A program made the position numbers and the translations under genes. The notes under the pieces were generated by a model. The model had not been told where the DNA came from and did not search any database. It was given only the letters and a program-made list of their open reading frames with translations. A DNA stretch of 64,000 nucleotides from Bacteroidota bacterium (lineage in GTDB: Bacteria > Bacteroidota > Rhodothermia > Balneolales > HLUCCA01). Positions 53,704 through 63,527 of the stretch are shown piece after piece (the stretch's first letter is position 1; each line of letters starts with the position of its first letter). The stretch lies in the NCBI GenBank assembly GCA_020832235.1, contig JAFIEZ010000018.1, positions 186,001 through 250,000 of the forward strand, given 5' to 3'.

Positions 53704-54003
53704 TTATGGCTCTTCCCGTCTGACGTTAACGGTGTAAACTGTACCGGATGGAATATATAATATCGCATTTCCGGAAGGGTCTGTTCGATGCTGCATTTCA
53801 CTTTGTTGATTATCCCACGCATGGACAATTGGGTAAGGCAAGTGCAGCTCGATAGATTCTGTATTAGTAATGACGAAGGAGTTGTCATTAAACATGACAT
53901 TCGCTGCTGTTTTATTGTTTGGAGTGCGAATTTCGTAGCCATCCCACCCAATGGAGGTTCCATCACCGATACCCAAGGGATCAGAGATTGCGGTGCGTAG
54001 GAC
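53704..54003 (-). pseudogene. C-terminal remnant of a secreted protein gene
   Basis: A frame of about 100 codons without an ATG start codes for a plausible beta-rich protein end (GTSIGWDGYEIRTPNN, then MFNDNSFVITNT, SIELHLPYPIVHAWDNQQ and a final ILYIPSGTVYTVNVRREEP). It is stopped upstream by TAG near 54017. The last residues resemble the linker YTVNVTPIEP of the 775-aa protein next door, so this may be the 3' end of a related gene whose 5' part was lost. A true short protein from a TTG at 53976 cannot be excluded. Confidence 0.5.
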
Positions 54004-54038
54004 TTTATTTAGGGTCTAACGTGAGGCGTAGGCGGCAT

Positions 54039-56366
54039 TTATTTCAAAAGCGTTACAGGTAAGGAATGATATTTGCCAGATGCCTCAATTCTGAGAATGT
54101 AGACTCCGGATGCAAGATTACCGGCATCCAGTGTTACGGTGTGGCGTCCGGCACCACGAAAGCCATGATTTTGAAATAAAACACTTTTGCCCGATATGTT
54201 ATACAGATTCATCTGTACATCAGCAGGCTGCTCGAGATCAAAAACAACATTCGTTGTCGGATTAAATGGATTCGGGTAGTTACCGATGAGTTGAACACCG
54301 GCAGGCACATCCAGAAACCCTTTCTGGTCGACAGACAAAGGCTCTATGGGGGTTACATTCACCGTATATGTTAACGAACCGCTTGCCGTAATATGAACAG
54401 GTATAACACTCAAGCCGGCCCCAATAGATCGGAGGTTAAGACTTTCTATTGAAGTAACTGTTTGGGGATTTTCGATTTCAATCCGGAGCTTCTCGTAGCC
54501 AAATCGGCCAAGCTGAAAAACCTGAATAATGCCACGTGCTTCATCAATACGAAGCTCAAGTGCGCTGTTAACAACTAAAGGCAAAATTTCCTTAAAGGGG
54601 CTTTCGTGGATTATTTCAACTTTGATGTCTTCCTGCTCAAAGGTTAATTTTTTGGTACCAATACCTGAAAAAATCCCTGTAGATCCCAGAGAGTAGGAAA
54701 TTTCAAGCAGCTGGCCGTCCAGGTCACCTATACCGGCCTCCGGTTCTATCGTCACTCCATCCAGGGTATAGACGGCTTCCAATGGCATCGCCTCCCAGGG
54801 GGTAACAATTCGGCCGCTGATGGTCTGCGTACCCCATGCAGCATCGTTTGACCGGCTTTGCGACTGCAATAGTGCTCCGGCAACCGGACTCCAGAGCAAG
54901 CCCAGTCCATAACGCTGCTGTTCTCTTTGAGGCTCACCGGCACTGAAAGCTGCGTAATAATCTTTTTTACGCACAAAGGTTGTTTCAAAGTAGGTTAGAT
55001 CGTCAACACGCTGGTGTATAAAATTGTCAGAAGCCAGATAGGGCAGGCTTTCCACGGCCTGCTGACGCTGGGCTTCGGTAGGGTTCCAGCGATAGTGATC
55101 TCTGTGCAGGAATGCATACGCACTGTATCCGCTAAAATTCCCAACCTGCAACGAAGGAATGTTGGTCCAGCCGGATGTAATCCTTTGCCGTACGGAAGCC
55201 AATCGCTGTTCGGCTTCTTCCTGCGTGGTGTTAAATGCACGCGCCAGAGGAACAACCTCACTCAGGGGCGAATCTAGTCGGGCGAGCGTATTGCGTGACT
55301 GACGCGACTGAATAGAAGAATGGAGTACAAAGTTGATCCCATCGGGTTGCAACACAGCATTATACGACAACCAGTCGATAAATTTTGCATGTTCTTCGGC
55401 ATAATGTGCAGCCAGCTCGGGATTATGGCGAGCGTAATGCCAGGCCATGAGTACGTTGCTATGATGCGTTCCGAAAGCATAGCTCCAATCGGGACCGAAA
55501 TGTTCATAGAAATATCCCGCAGGACTTTGAAAATCATTCAAACTGGTCTCCAGTCTGGTTTCGAAAGCTTCGCGCAATTCACTATCGTCGGGATTCAGAC
55601 TTAAATGAGCCAGTGCACCTGTAAAGGCATTCCCGTATTGATTTGAAAATCGTATACCGTGGCTATACAGCGTATCATCCGTAAAAACTACCATGAGTGC
55701 TTTTCTGTTGGCTTCCCTTACCTGCTGATGGATGGTTTCATCGATGGGTGGTCCCTCTGCGAGAAACTCGAGCGTTTGTCCCATGAATTTGGTGGCGAAT
55801 GCTGTTGCGGCCAGGTTCCATCGATTTTCACCATATTCACTGAAACGACCATCTGCGTTCTGAATACTAACCCAGAAACTCAGTGCGGCCTCCAGTATTT
55901 TCCGCAGGTCTTCATCACCATAATATGGATTCCAATCCTGCTCTTGTGTGTAGAACCATGCTAACGTGGTGATGCTTTCCATAATGCGAGCATTGTATGG
56001 CTCGTTATCTGTGGCATGCCTCCAAACAGAAATGTCGATGAAGCCTTTATTCGGGTCTGAAGTTCGCACTGCATTGGCCACACGATGGAAATGGGCGATG
56101 TAATAGTTAATGTCGTGATCCGGGCCCTGGGAAGCTGGTCGATCTACAAGCCAGTCGCCAATTACCTCCGGTGATATTCCAGACATATTAACTGAAGGCA
56201 ACGGATTCCACCCCGTGAGTATGGTATTTCCAATCGGCTTGTCAATCACATTGCTTCCTTCGGACCATTGAGACTGACTATGTCCCTTCAAGATTCCGAA
56301 ACCCACCATAAACACCGTCAGAAAGAGAATAGGAACATAGTTTCGTAGAATGTGTGTGTGCTTCAT
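54039..56366 (-). CDS. T9SS-exported protein with alpha/alpha-toroid and beta-sandwich, candidate lyase
   Basis: A 775-residue secreted protein I cannot place in a named family. A signal peptide (cleavage near KGHSQ) is followed by about 400 residues rich in helices, with WNLAATAFATKFMGQTLEFL, HGIRFSNQYGNAFTGALAHL and YAFGTHHSNVLMAWHYAR; the His, Tyr and Asn here resemble active sites of alpha/alpha-toroid lyases (PL8, PL21, heparinase II types). Residues about 490-690 look like an antiparallel beta-sandwich, and the last 80 are a T9SS type A domain (LIGNYPNPFNPTTNVVF). The locus context supports a carbohydrate-cleaving role, but no activity is proven. Confidence 0.75.
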   Translation of the reverse strand: MKHTHILRNYVPILFLTVFMVGFGILKGHSQSQWSEGSNVIDKPIGNTILTGWNPLPSVNMSGISPEVIGDWLVDRPASQGPDHDINYYIAHFHRVANAVRTSDPNKGFIDISVWRHATDNEPYNARIMESITTLAWFYTQEQDWNPYYGDEDLRKILEAALSFWVSIQNADGRFSEYGENRWNLAATAFATKFMGQTLEFLAEGPPIDETIHQQVREANRKALMVVFTDDTLYSHGIRFSNQYGNAFTGALAHLSLNPDDSELREAFETRLETSLNDFQSPAGYFYEHFGPDWSYAFGTHHSNVLMAWHYARHNPELAAHYAEEHAKFIDWLSYNAVLQPDGINFVLHSSIQSRQSRNTLARLDSPLSEVVPLARAFNTTQEEAEQRLASVRQRITSGWTNIPSLQVGNFSGYSAYAFLHRDHYRWNPTEAQRQQAVESLPYLASDNFIHQRVDDLTYFETTFVRKKDYYAAFSAGEPQREQQRYGLGLLWSPVAGALLQSQSRSNDAAWGTQTISGRIVTPWEAMPLEAVYTLDGVTIEPEAGIGDLDGQLLEISYSLGSTGIFSGIGTKKLTFEQEDIKVEIIHESPFKEILPLVVNSALELRIDEARGIIQVFQLGRFGYEKLRIEIENPQTVTSIESLNLRSIGAGLSVIPVHITASGSLTYTVNVTPIEPLSVDQKGFLDVPAGVQLIGNYPNPFNPTTNVVFDLEQPADVQMNLYNISGKSVLFQNHGFRGAGRHTVTLDAGNLASGVYILRIEASGKYHSLPVTLLK

Positions 56367-56421
56367 TTGTTTTATTTGATTCCGGGCAATTGATTGGTGT
56401 ATTTAGTCTAGCCGCTGGTAG

Positions 56422-58245
56422 TTACTGCACTTGCGCATCTCGTGCTACCTGTTCTGGGCCGTCCGTTATGCCCATTTGTTTTAGCTCTGCGGTTATGGTT
56501 TCCAAGTCGCCATTGCGCTGTGCCGAGGTCGTGATGGCCTCAACGGCTTCATCACCCAGCCTTTGCCGAAGCTGCTCCATAAATAAGCTTCTTGGCTCAA
56601 CCATACCTTCGGGGTACACTATAGAATGACGATGAAGATATACGATATTCGTGCCTTCAATTCTGTTCAGTTGTAGTCCTGATCGATTTTGTATCCAGTT
56701 TTTGCGGTTGGTAAGTGAACGTTCATCTACTTCTGTGGTCCGGTAACCTACAACCAGGTTTCTGGCAAAAGGCGGATCCATGGCGCCCATTACTTTTGCT
56801 CCGCTGTTCCAGATGACGGTCCAGGCTCCAGACCACCCGTGACCGGTGCCGGAATCCCCGCGATTCATTACCCATAGCCCTGCGGCCGGACCAAAAACTT
56901 CAATATTGTCGAACAGAACACCATGGCTGTATCGGTGGTGGGGCTCTGAAACAGAGAGGGCTTCTTCAGCCCGGCAATCTACAAATGCATTCGGACCGGG
57001 AGTAAAAGCCTGAAGCACAAAGTCGTGTCTGCCTGTTTCACTGTAACATCGCATCATGAGATTTTGATGCCCGTTGATTAGAAAAGGATACCGCTGACTT
57101 CCGGCTATAGGGCTCACCATATCAAGATTTGCCGCATCCATCACGGTAACCTGTTGTGCCTGCGGACGAAGGTAGACCGTTGCAAAGGCAAAGTGAACTC
57201 CAGTAATATTGCGAACCCACGAATTCACGATGTTATCCATCACAATGGCATTTCGGGAATGGTAAGGATCGGTACGTTCGGTGGGATGGTAGTCGAAATC
57301 CGACACGAGTCGTACGTGTTCAACGCCCACTTCCTGGATTCTACCGGATCCATCTGCGAGAGCAACCCATCCTCCTCCAAATTGGTCTTCAATAGCGTGA
57401 ACGGTGGGGGCATCTATAATGATGGTATTACCTTCAACACCCACTACCCTTCTATTCCAGTTAAAGCTATACACTTCGGGTTTCCAGGGAACATTTGGAT
57501 ATTCAAACAAATGCATACCCAGCTCCTCTACCCAGTGGTCGTTGGCCGCGCGATGCACAATGATTTTGTCGCCCGGGCTGAACGCGGATGCATCTTGAAC
57601 CGGTATTCGATGGGTGCCTACCGGTACGCGAGCTTCGGCAACGGGTGTGCGCGTACCTTCGATTTCGGTCATTCCGGCTGTGCCATGGATGTAGAGCAGT
57701 GATCTGGTATCTGTACCCATCGCAATGATTACCGTGCCTTGCTGATGCTGACCCTCTCCGCGCAATACCACACCACTTTCATTGATTCTTAATTGACCAT
57801 AAACCCGGTACACACCGGATTTGAGGAGGAGTGCACCGCGATGTCCGTCTGCATTGGCAGGCATGGCAGCTACGGCGTCGATGGCAGCCTGTATGCGGTC
57901 TGTATCGTCGGCATTACCTTCGGTAGGCTCAAGTATTTTCACGGTGGATACATCCGGTAAAGGTCGGGAGCTGTGGTGATAGCCAACCCAGGAAAAGTCG
58001 GGGATACGGTCGCCGTTGTTGTCGGCTACAGGTATTAACTGTCCATTTTCTATGCGTAACAGAGCCCCTGGATCATCAGATTGCACGGTATTTTCCGACC
58101 CGGGTATCTTATCACCGAATCCACATGCATATACTGTCAGCAGCATAATTGGCAATAGTACTAACTGGCACAGGGAAGTGCGCTGCTTTGTTGAGGGAGT
58201 GTTAATGAAGTTATTGTTAGACTTATGTCTATCCTTTTTTTGCAT
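56422..58245 (-). CDS. Beta-helix lipoprotein, pectate-lyase-like, distant copy
   Basis: A 607-residue lipoprotein (lipobox TVYAC, Cys41) with a right-handed parallel beta-helix: GHRGALLLKSGVYRVYG is the pectate-lyase-3-like start (near residue 134), and repeated GVEHVRLVSD-type turns follow. It shares with the two genes upstream the segments NGDRIPDFSWVGYH, GRHDFV (Asp408), HHRYSHGVLFDN and NRGDSGTGHGWSGAW, in the same order, but lacks the FN3-like and T9SS domains. It may be a surface lyase, epimerase or binding protein for the uronan. It is 10 bp downstream of the 851-aa gene, so they form an operon. Confidence 0.83.
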   Translation of the reverse strand: MQKKDRHKSNNNFINTPSTKQRTSLCQLVLLPIMLLTVYACGFGDKIPGSENTVQSDDPGALLRIENGQLIPVADNNGDRIPDFSWVGYHHSSRPLPDVSTVKILEPTEGNADDTDRIQAAIDAVAAMPANADGHRGALLLKSGVYRVYGQLRINESGVVLRGEGQHQQGTVIIAMGTDTRSLLYIHGTAGMTEIEGTRTPVAEARVPVGTHRIPVQDASAFSPGDKIIVHRAANDHWVEELGMHLFEYPNVPWKPEVYSFNWNRRVVGVEGNTIIIDAPTVHAIEDQFGGGWVALADGSGRIQEVGVEHVRLVSDFDYHPTERTDPYHSRNAIVMDNIVNSWVRNITGVHFAFATVYLRPQAQQVTVMDAANLDMVSPIAGSQRYPFLINGHQNLMMRCYSETGRHDFVLQAFTPGPNAFVDCRAEEALSVSEPHHRYSHGVLFDNIEVFGPAAGLWVMNRGDSGTGHGWSGAWTVIWNSGAKVMGAMDPPFARNLVVGYRTTEVDERSLTNRKNWIQNRSGLQLNRIEGTNIVYLHRHSIVYPEGMVEPRSLFMEQLRQRLGDEAVEAITTSAQRNGDLETITAELKQMGITDGPEQVARDAQVQ

Positions 58246-58255
58246 AATTCGATAT

Positions 58256-60811
58256 TTATTTCAGAAATGTCATTATTCTGGATTGACTAAATCCGCCTGA
58301 CTGAATGCGATACAGATAGGTTTTACTGGCAAAGCCCGATCCATTCCATGTAATATCATGCCAGCCGGCATCCATGTAACCATCAATTAAGCGGGTGACC
58401 TCTCGTCCTAGCATGTCGTATACGATAAGTTGAGTGTCGCCGGCTTTGGGTAATCCGAATGAGATGACAGTGGCGGGATTAAACGGATTCGGGTAATTTT
58501 GTCGTAATTCTAACTGGAGAGGTAAATCAGAATTGGTCTGTTCTACAGTGGTTAAGGTGCCAGAGCGTACGATCTCTAATTCAAATGGTCTTTCCGCCCA
58601 GGCAACTAAAGGTCCGGCTGTTGCTTTAACAGTCCACTTACCCTTTAATGTTTCGCCAGATTGTACGCCGGCATCACGTAGTGCAGACTCAAATTGACCG
58701 AACGTGATATTAACCGCGTTGGTGCTGGTTTCACGTTGTAAGAGGGGTTCGCTGAAATCGCCATCCTGAAGATCGAAATACCAGGTATAAAAAACGGGGT
58801 AACCTGGTGACGGTGTTGACCAACTCAGGTTCAATGTTCGCGAATTTTCTTCGGTAAGGACCACCCGGGACCCAAATCCGGGTCCTTGCAATGTGAGTAC
58901 TTCAAACTGCATATTTGAAGCAACTACATTTGACCAGCCCGACATCCGACCATTTTTTATGGCTGCAATTCGATAGCGATATACTTCATCATCGACAGTT
59001 TCATCCACAAGAAAAGATTCGGAAGAACTGATTCGCGTAAGCTCTTGAAATGGTGCGTCTCCCTTTGACCGTTCAATAACGAGGGAAATTTCATCCAGAT
59101 CTAAATGCCTCCAATCCAGTTTGTAAGTCCTGCTTTGCACCTCTGTAAGTTTCAGATGTGAAGGTGTATCGGGTGGGATGCCAAAAGTAAATCGATCGTA
59201 GAGCTGGGCGTCATAGAGTGAGCTTATTTCAGGATTTTCACCCGTTCCTTCTATAAAACCGGGCAGACCAGCCCACGGTCCGTTACCAGATACAATACCC
59301 TTATTGGCTATGCCGTAATTTTGGGCTGTAGGAGGGCGCTGAATAAAAATATTATTAGAAACTCCGGCATTTACATTCCATGAAACAGAATGAGCAGCGC
59401 TCCACCCGTGGCGGGTACCATAATTCCCCCTGTTCCACAGTCCCAAAATTCTGTTTGTATTGGTCTGTGTAAATATGAGTTTTTCAAAAAGCAACCCCAT
59501 ACTCCAACGTCTGTGCCCCTCCGATGCAGCGTAAGCTCCTGTAGAGGTACCGTTTCGAAAGACTATTCCAGACGCAGAAGCCGCGCCGTTAGAGACGAAG
59601 CAGTGCCGCCCTTCACTGGCATGCACATCGGTAAACAGAATATTGGAAGACCGTACGCTCACATTGAAATTATATCGCATGCGCCCTTCTATGGGTGAAT
59701 GAGGCTCTAAAGATCGTGCGTTTTGAACGGTAACAAACGAAGCGCTTCTGGTGCCAATTCCCTGATTCCTGAAGTGAAGTACAGTTATGCCATATGCCCA
59801 GCTATTGATTACGCCATTAAAAATAATTCCGTGATTAACGTGATTATCGGCCAGTGGACCGTCGCTCTCCAGAATGAGTCGAAGGTGTTCTACTCCCGAC
59901 TCAGCTATCCGATCTTGAAGGTTTGGTTTGTAGACCACCACACTGGAAAGACGTCTATCGAGATGGTTAAATACAGGTACATCCATTGCCAGAATATTCC
60001 CGGAAATCCCTGTTATTGTTCGAAGCTTCATGATGTTCAGCGTCGTCTCGTATCGAATCCATGGGTCTGGAGCTATCAGTGGGCGACCACCGTATTCAAC
60101 GGCTTCAATCCATTCGTCTGTAGCAGGGTGAAGCAACACTATTTCGTCTCCGATTTCGAAGCCGGTTGCATTTTCTACTTCGACATGTCGGTTACCTACG
60201 GCTACAAACTCTGTAACAATTTCCGTTAACGGAGAGCCGGAAGCCATGTGCCAGTTGGATGTGCCACGCCCTACCCGAATAGCCTGAGTGCCCGCGTTTT
60301 GAGAAACGTAGATGACTGTATTCGATGAAGAATCAGTACCGTCACCAGAACCGCGCAGTACAACACCGTTGTGGTTCATTTGAATGGTTGAGGTGATACG
60401 GTAGCTTCCGGGATTCAGCAAAACGGCGCCGCGATGACCATTTTCATCGGGATCCATTTCCCCAACCGAATCTAATGCCTGCTGAATCTGCTGCGTGTCA
60501 TCTCCGGATGAAGACGGGCTCAATGTTATCTTTACGGGCAGCACAGGCAGCGGCACTCCTCCACCGCGATACCCTGCGTGACTGAAGTCCGGTATTCTGT
60601 TGAAATGCTCGTCTGAGTGATATACCAGAGCATCATCCGAACCTTTATAGAGTATTGAAGAATTCCACAATACGGGTTCGCTGTAATTGGTATTATAGCC
60701 TGCTGTTTGGAACTGGCGAGCTTCTATCTGCTCAGGCCAGAGGAGTGCAGTAAAACTGCAGCAAATAATACCAATAAGCAGAAATCGATAATTATACCTA
60801 ACCAAACGCAT
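58256..60811 (-). CDS. T9SS beta-helix protein, copy 2
   Basis: An 851-residue secreted protein. After a signal peptide (cleavage near QIEAR) come the entry motif FNRIPDFSHAGYRGGG, a parallel beta-helix (about 80-560) with GHRGAVLLNPGSYRIT, EGRHCFVSNGAA, EGHRRWSMGLLFEKL and NRGNYGTRHGWSAAHSVSW, an FN3-like domain (about 570-650), a SusE/FN3-like sandwich (about 655-760; WYFDLQDGDFSEPL) and a T9SS type A domain (RQNYPNPFNPATVISFG). The Asp of the conserved RHDF motif is Cys404 here. It is a close paralogue of the 870-aa neighbour and probably polysaccharide-directed. Confidence 0.85.
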   Translation of the reverse strand: MRLVRYNYRFLLIGIICCSFTALLWPEQIEARQFQTAGYNTNYSEPVLWNSSILYKGSDDALVYHSDEHFNRIPDFSHAGYRGGGVPLPVLPVKITLSPSSSGDDTQQIQQALDSVGEMDPDENGHRGAVLLNPGSYRITSTIQMNHNGVVLRGSGDGTDSSSNTVIYVSQNAGTQAIRVGRGTSNWHMASGSPLTEIVTEFVAVGNRHVEVENATGFEIGDEIVLLHPATDEWIEAVEYGGRPLIAPDPWIRYETTLNIMKLRTITGISGNILAMDVPVFNHLDRRLSSVVVYKPNLQDRIAESGVEHLRLILESDGPLADNHVNHGIIFNGVINSWAYGITVLHFRNQGIGTRSASFVTVQNARSLEPHSPIEGRMRYNFNVSVRSSNILFTDVHASEGRHCFVSNGAASASGIVFRNGTSTGAYAASEGHRRWSMGLLFEKLIFTQTNTNRILGLWNRGNYGTRHGWSAAHSVSWNVNAGVSNNIFIQRPPTAQNYGIANKGIVSGNGPWAGLPGFIEGTGENPEISSLYDAQLYDRFTFGIPPDTPSHLKLTEVQSRTYKLDWRHLDLDEISLVIERSKGDAPFQELTRISSSESFLVDETVDDEVYRYRIAAIKNGRMSGWSNVVASNMQFEVLTLQGPGFGSRVVLTEENSRTLNLSWSTPSPGYPVFYTWYFDLQDGDFSEPLLQRETSTNAVNITFGQFESALRDAGVQSGETLKGKWTVKATAGPLVAWAERPFELEIVRSGTLTTVEQTNSDLPLQLELRQNYPNPFNPATVISFGLPKAGDTQLIVYDMLGREVTRLIDGYMDAGWHDITWNGSGFASKTYLYRIQSGGFSQSRIMTFLK

Positions 60812-60917
60812 TATAGAAGTCTCTACTGCGCTTACGGGTACTAATTTGAAAACTCATCATCAATCTGGTCAGATTTGAGTTGATTTTCATAAAAGTATAG
60901 ACGCAATACCCTTAAGC

Positions 60918-63491
60918 TTATTTAATCAATGTCATAATTCGTGATTGCACTTGTCCGGCAACCTGTATTCTGTAAATGTAGGTACCACTGGCCAATTGGG
61001 ACGCATCCCAACGTACTTGATGCCAGCCGGCACTTACGTTACCGTCTACTAAGCGGGTTACTTCCCGGCCCATCATATCGTAGATTACCAGTTGTACCTG
61101 GCCGGCTTCGGGCAGGCCAAAAGAGATCACCGTTTCCGGATTAAACGGGTTGGGGAAGTTTTGCTTCAGCTGAAGTGCACTCGGCAAGTCTGATGCCGGT
61201 TGATTTACCGAAGTAATGACCCCTCCTCTGATAATTTGAATGCTGAACGGTTCGTCTGCCCATTTTCGCAGATTACCTGCAGAAGCCCTCACGGTCCAGT
61301 AGCCGTTAAATGTTGCACCGCTGTCAACTCCAGCTTCTTGTAGAACGGCATCGAGATCTCCGTATGAAATCTGCACCAGATTAATTTCAGATTCACGTGT
61401 TAACAGTGGCTTGGCAAAATCACCGGAATCATCGGTCAGGTACCATGTGTAAAATAGTGGAAAGTCAGAGGTTGTGGCTGTCCACCAAGGGCTGAAATTT
61501 CGGGTATCATTACCGCTCAATTCGAGTACAGCACCATTCGACGGGCTTCTCAGATTAAACGACGGGACCTGCATATTAAAGCTAGCCTCATTAGACCACG
61601 CCGACATCCGACCGTTGTCTACTGCCACCAGACGATAGGTGTATAAATCTTCACCTACTGTTTCATCTAAAAATGATGTTTCTGTAGAGCTCACACGCGT
61701 TAGTTCTTCAAAGGGACCGTCACCATCTGCGCGTTCAATTATTATGGTAATATCTTCCAGGCTCAGGTGATTCCAGCTTAATTGCAAAGCATGCTGCTCG
61801 GCGGCAGGCTCTACCCTTACCCGTGCAGGTGTATCGGGTGGGATACCAAAAGTAAGTCGATCGTAGAGCTGTGCTTCGTACAGCGAGGCTATTGCGGGTG
61901 TTTCACCGGTACCCTCAATAAAACCTACTCTTCCAGGAAATGGACCGCTGCCGTTAACTGTTCCTGTAGTGGCAATTCCGTAATTTTGGGCCGTTGGTGG
62001 TTGTTGAATAACGGCTCTTCTTTCGCCAACATCAACATTCCACGATACAGAATGAGCAGAACTCCAGCCGTGTCGGGTTCCGTATGAGCCTCTGTTATAT
62101 AGTCCCAAAACAATGGATGTATTTGCATCCCTAAATGTCAGATTATCAAATAAGAGGCCCATACTCCATCGGCGATGCCCTTCGGAAGCATTATATGCAC
62201 CTGTGGAAGTGCCGTTGTGAAACACCACACCTGAAACTGAAGCTGTTCCATTTGATACAAAGTCGTGCCGTCCTTCTGAAGCGTGTACGTCGGTAAATAG
62301 AATATTAGTGGCACGGGCTTGTACGTTGAAGTTATATCGAAGTGCACCATCGATTGGTGAGTGCGGTTCCAGTGCTCTTGAATTCTGTATAGTTACGTGT
62401 GACCCGTTGGTTACCCCTATACCTTGAAAACGAAAATGTAACACGGTTACACCGTATGCCCAACTATCTACAACTCCATTAAATATGAGTGCATTATTGC
62501 CGTGGTTATTGGCGAACTCGCCATCACTTTCCAATACAAGTCGGAGGTGTTCTACGCCAGACTCAGCAACACGTTGACCGAAATTAGGTTTGGAAACCAA
62601 TACTCTGGAAAGTCGTCTCTCCAGATGGTTGTACACAGGTGCATCGATCGCTATTACATTGCCGGATATACCTGTAATGGTACGGAGTTTTACAATATTC
62701 AGATTGGACTCGAATTGTCGCCAAGGGTTTGGAGCTGTTTCAGCAAGACCGCCAAATTCGACAGCCTCAATCCAATCGTTTGTTGCTCCATGAAAAATGA
62801 TAATCTCGTCTCCAACATCAAAACGTGATGCATCAGAAACTTCAAAGTGACGGTTGCCTACTGCAACAAATTCGCTCATAATTTCAACAATAGGAGAGCC
62901 AGACACTGTACTCCAGTCTACATTGCCTCTTCCAACTTGGATCGATACACTACCAATTTCTTTGGCGGCATGTATTACCGTATTTTGCGCAGGGTCAACA
63001 TCGTCGCCGGACCCACGCAGCACAACACCACTTTGTGTAATGCGGATGGTGTTGGTGATTCGATACGTACCGGGATTCAGTAAAACGGCGCCTCTATGTC
63101 CATTCTCATCGGGCTCCATTTCACCAACTTCATCTAACGCTTCTTGTATTTGCTGGGTATCGTTGCCGGTAGAAGAAGGACTCAAGGTTATTCTTACGGG
63201 TAATTCAGGGAGCGGAACTCCGCCGCCTCGATAACCGGCATGACTAAAATCAGGAATACGATTTCCATCTTCGTCGGAGTAGTAAACCAGAGTCCCGTCT
63301 GCTCCTTTATAAATGATTGATGAATTCCAGCTTCCGGATTGTGAACTGGCAGAAGACGTGCTGAAGCGGGCGGATTCTTCGGCAAGTTGAGCTTGCAGTA
63401 AAACTGGAGAAAATCCAAAAATAGCTGCTGTTACCAAAAAAAGGGAAATAATACGAAGTTCAGATACTATTGAGAAAGGGATATTAGTCAT
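60918..63491 (-). CDS. T9SS beta-helix protein, copy 1
   Basis: An 857-residue secreted protein from the ATG at 63491 (MTNIPFSIVSELRIISLFLV, cleavage near LLQAQ). The same domains as the 851-aa gene are present in the same order: entry motif GNRIPDFSHAGYRGGG, beta-helix with GHRGAVLLNPGTYRIT, EGRHDFVSNGTA (Asp410), EGHRRWSMGLLFDN and NRGSYGTRHGWSSAHSVSW, FN3-like domain, SusE-like sandwich (WYLTDDSGDFAKPL) and T9SS domain (KQNFPNPFNPETVISFG). An upstream ATG at 63521 is also in frame and cannot be excluded. Its leader contains a compact terminator (63528-63551) that overlaps a competing stem. Confidence 0.86.
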   Translation of the reverse strand: MTNIPFSIVSELRIISLFLVTAAIFGFSPVLLQAQLAEESARFSTSSASSQSGSWNSSIIYKGADGTLVYYSDEDGNRIPDFSHAGYRGGGVPLPELPVRITLSPSSTGNDTQQIQEALDEVGEMEPDENGHRGAVLLNPGTYRITNTIRITQSGVVLRGSGDDVDPAQNTVIHAAKEIGSVSIQVGRGNVDWSTVSGSPIVEIMSEFVAVGNRHFEVSDASRFDVGDEIIIFHGATNDWIEAVEFGGLAETAPNPWRQFESNLNIVKLRTITGISGNVIAIDAPVYNHLERRLSRVLVSKPNFGQRVAESGVEHLRLVLESDGEFANNHGNNALIFNGVVDSWAYGVTVLHFRFQGIGVTNGSHVTIQNSRALEPHSPIDGALRYNFNVQARATNILFTDVHASEGRHDFVSNGTASVSGVVFHNGTSTGAYNASEGHRRWSMGLLFDNLTFRDANTSIVLGLYNRGSYGTRHGWSSAHSVSWNVDVGERRAVIQQPPTAQNYGIATTGTVNGSGPFPGRVGFIEGTGETPAIASLYEAQLYDRLTFGIPPDTPARVRVEPAAEQHALQLSWNHLSLEDITIIIERADGDGPFEELTRVSSTETSFLDETVGEDLYTYRLVAVDNGRMSAWSNEASFNMQVPSFNLRSPSNGAVLELSGNDTRNFSPWWTATTSDFPLFYTWYLTDDSGDFAKPLLTRESEINLVQISYGDLDAVLQEAGVDSGATFNGYWTVRASAGNLRKWADEPFSIQIIRGGVITSVNQPASDLPSALQLKQNFPNPFNPETVISFGLPEAGQVQLVIYDMMGREVTRLVDGNVSAGWHQVRWDASQLASGTYIYRIQVAGQVQSRIMTLIK

Positions 63492-63527
63492 GGTCGTACT
63501 ACTACGTGGGATGATGATCATGTAAAC

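Noticed and set aside
53670-53966. N-terminal extension of the polysaccharide deacetylase
   Set aside because: The extra 99 residues are low in sense, precede a normal signal peptide at 53669 and overlap the coding remnant in another frame.
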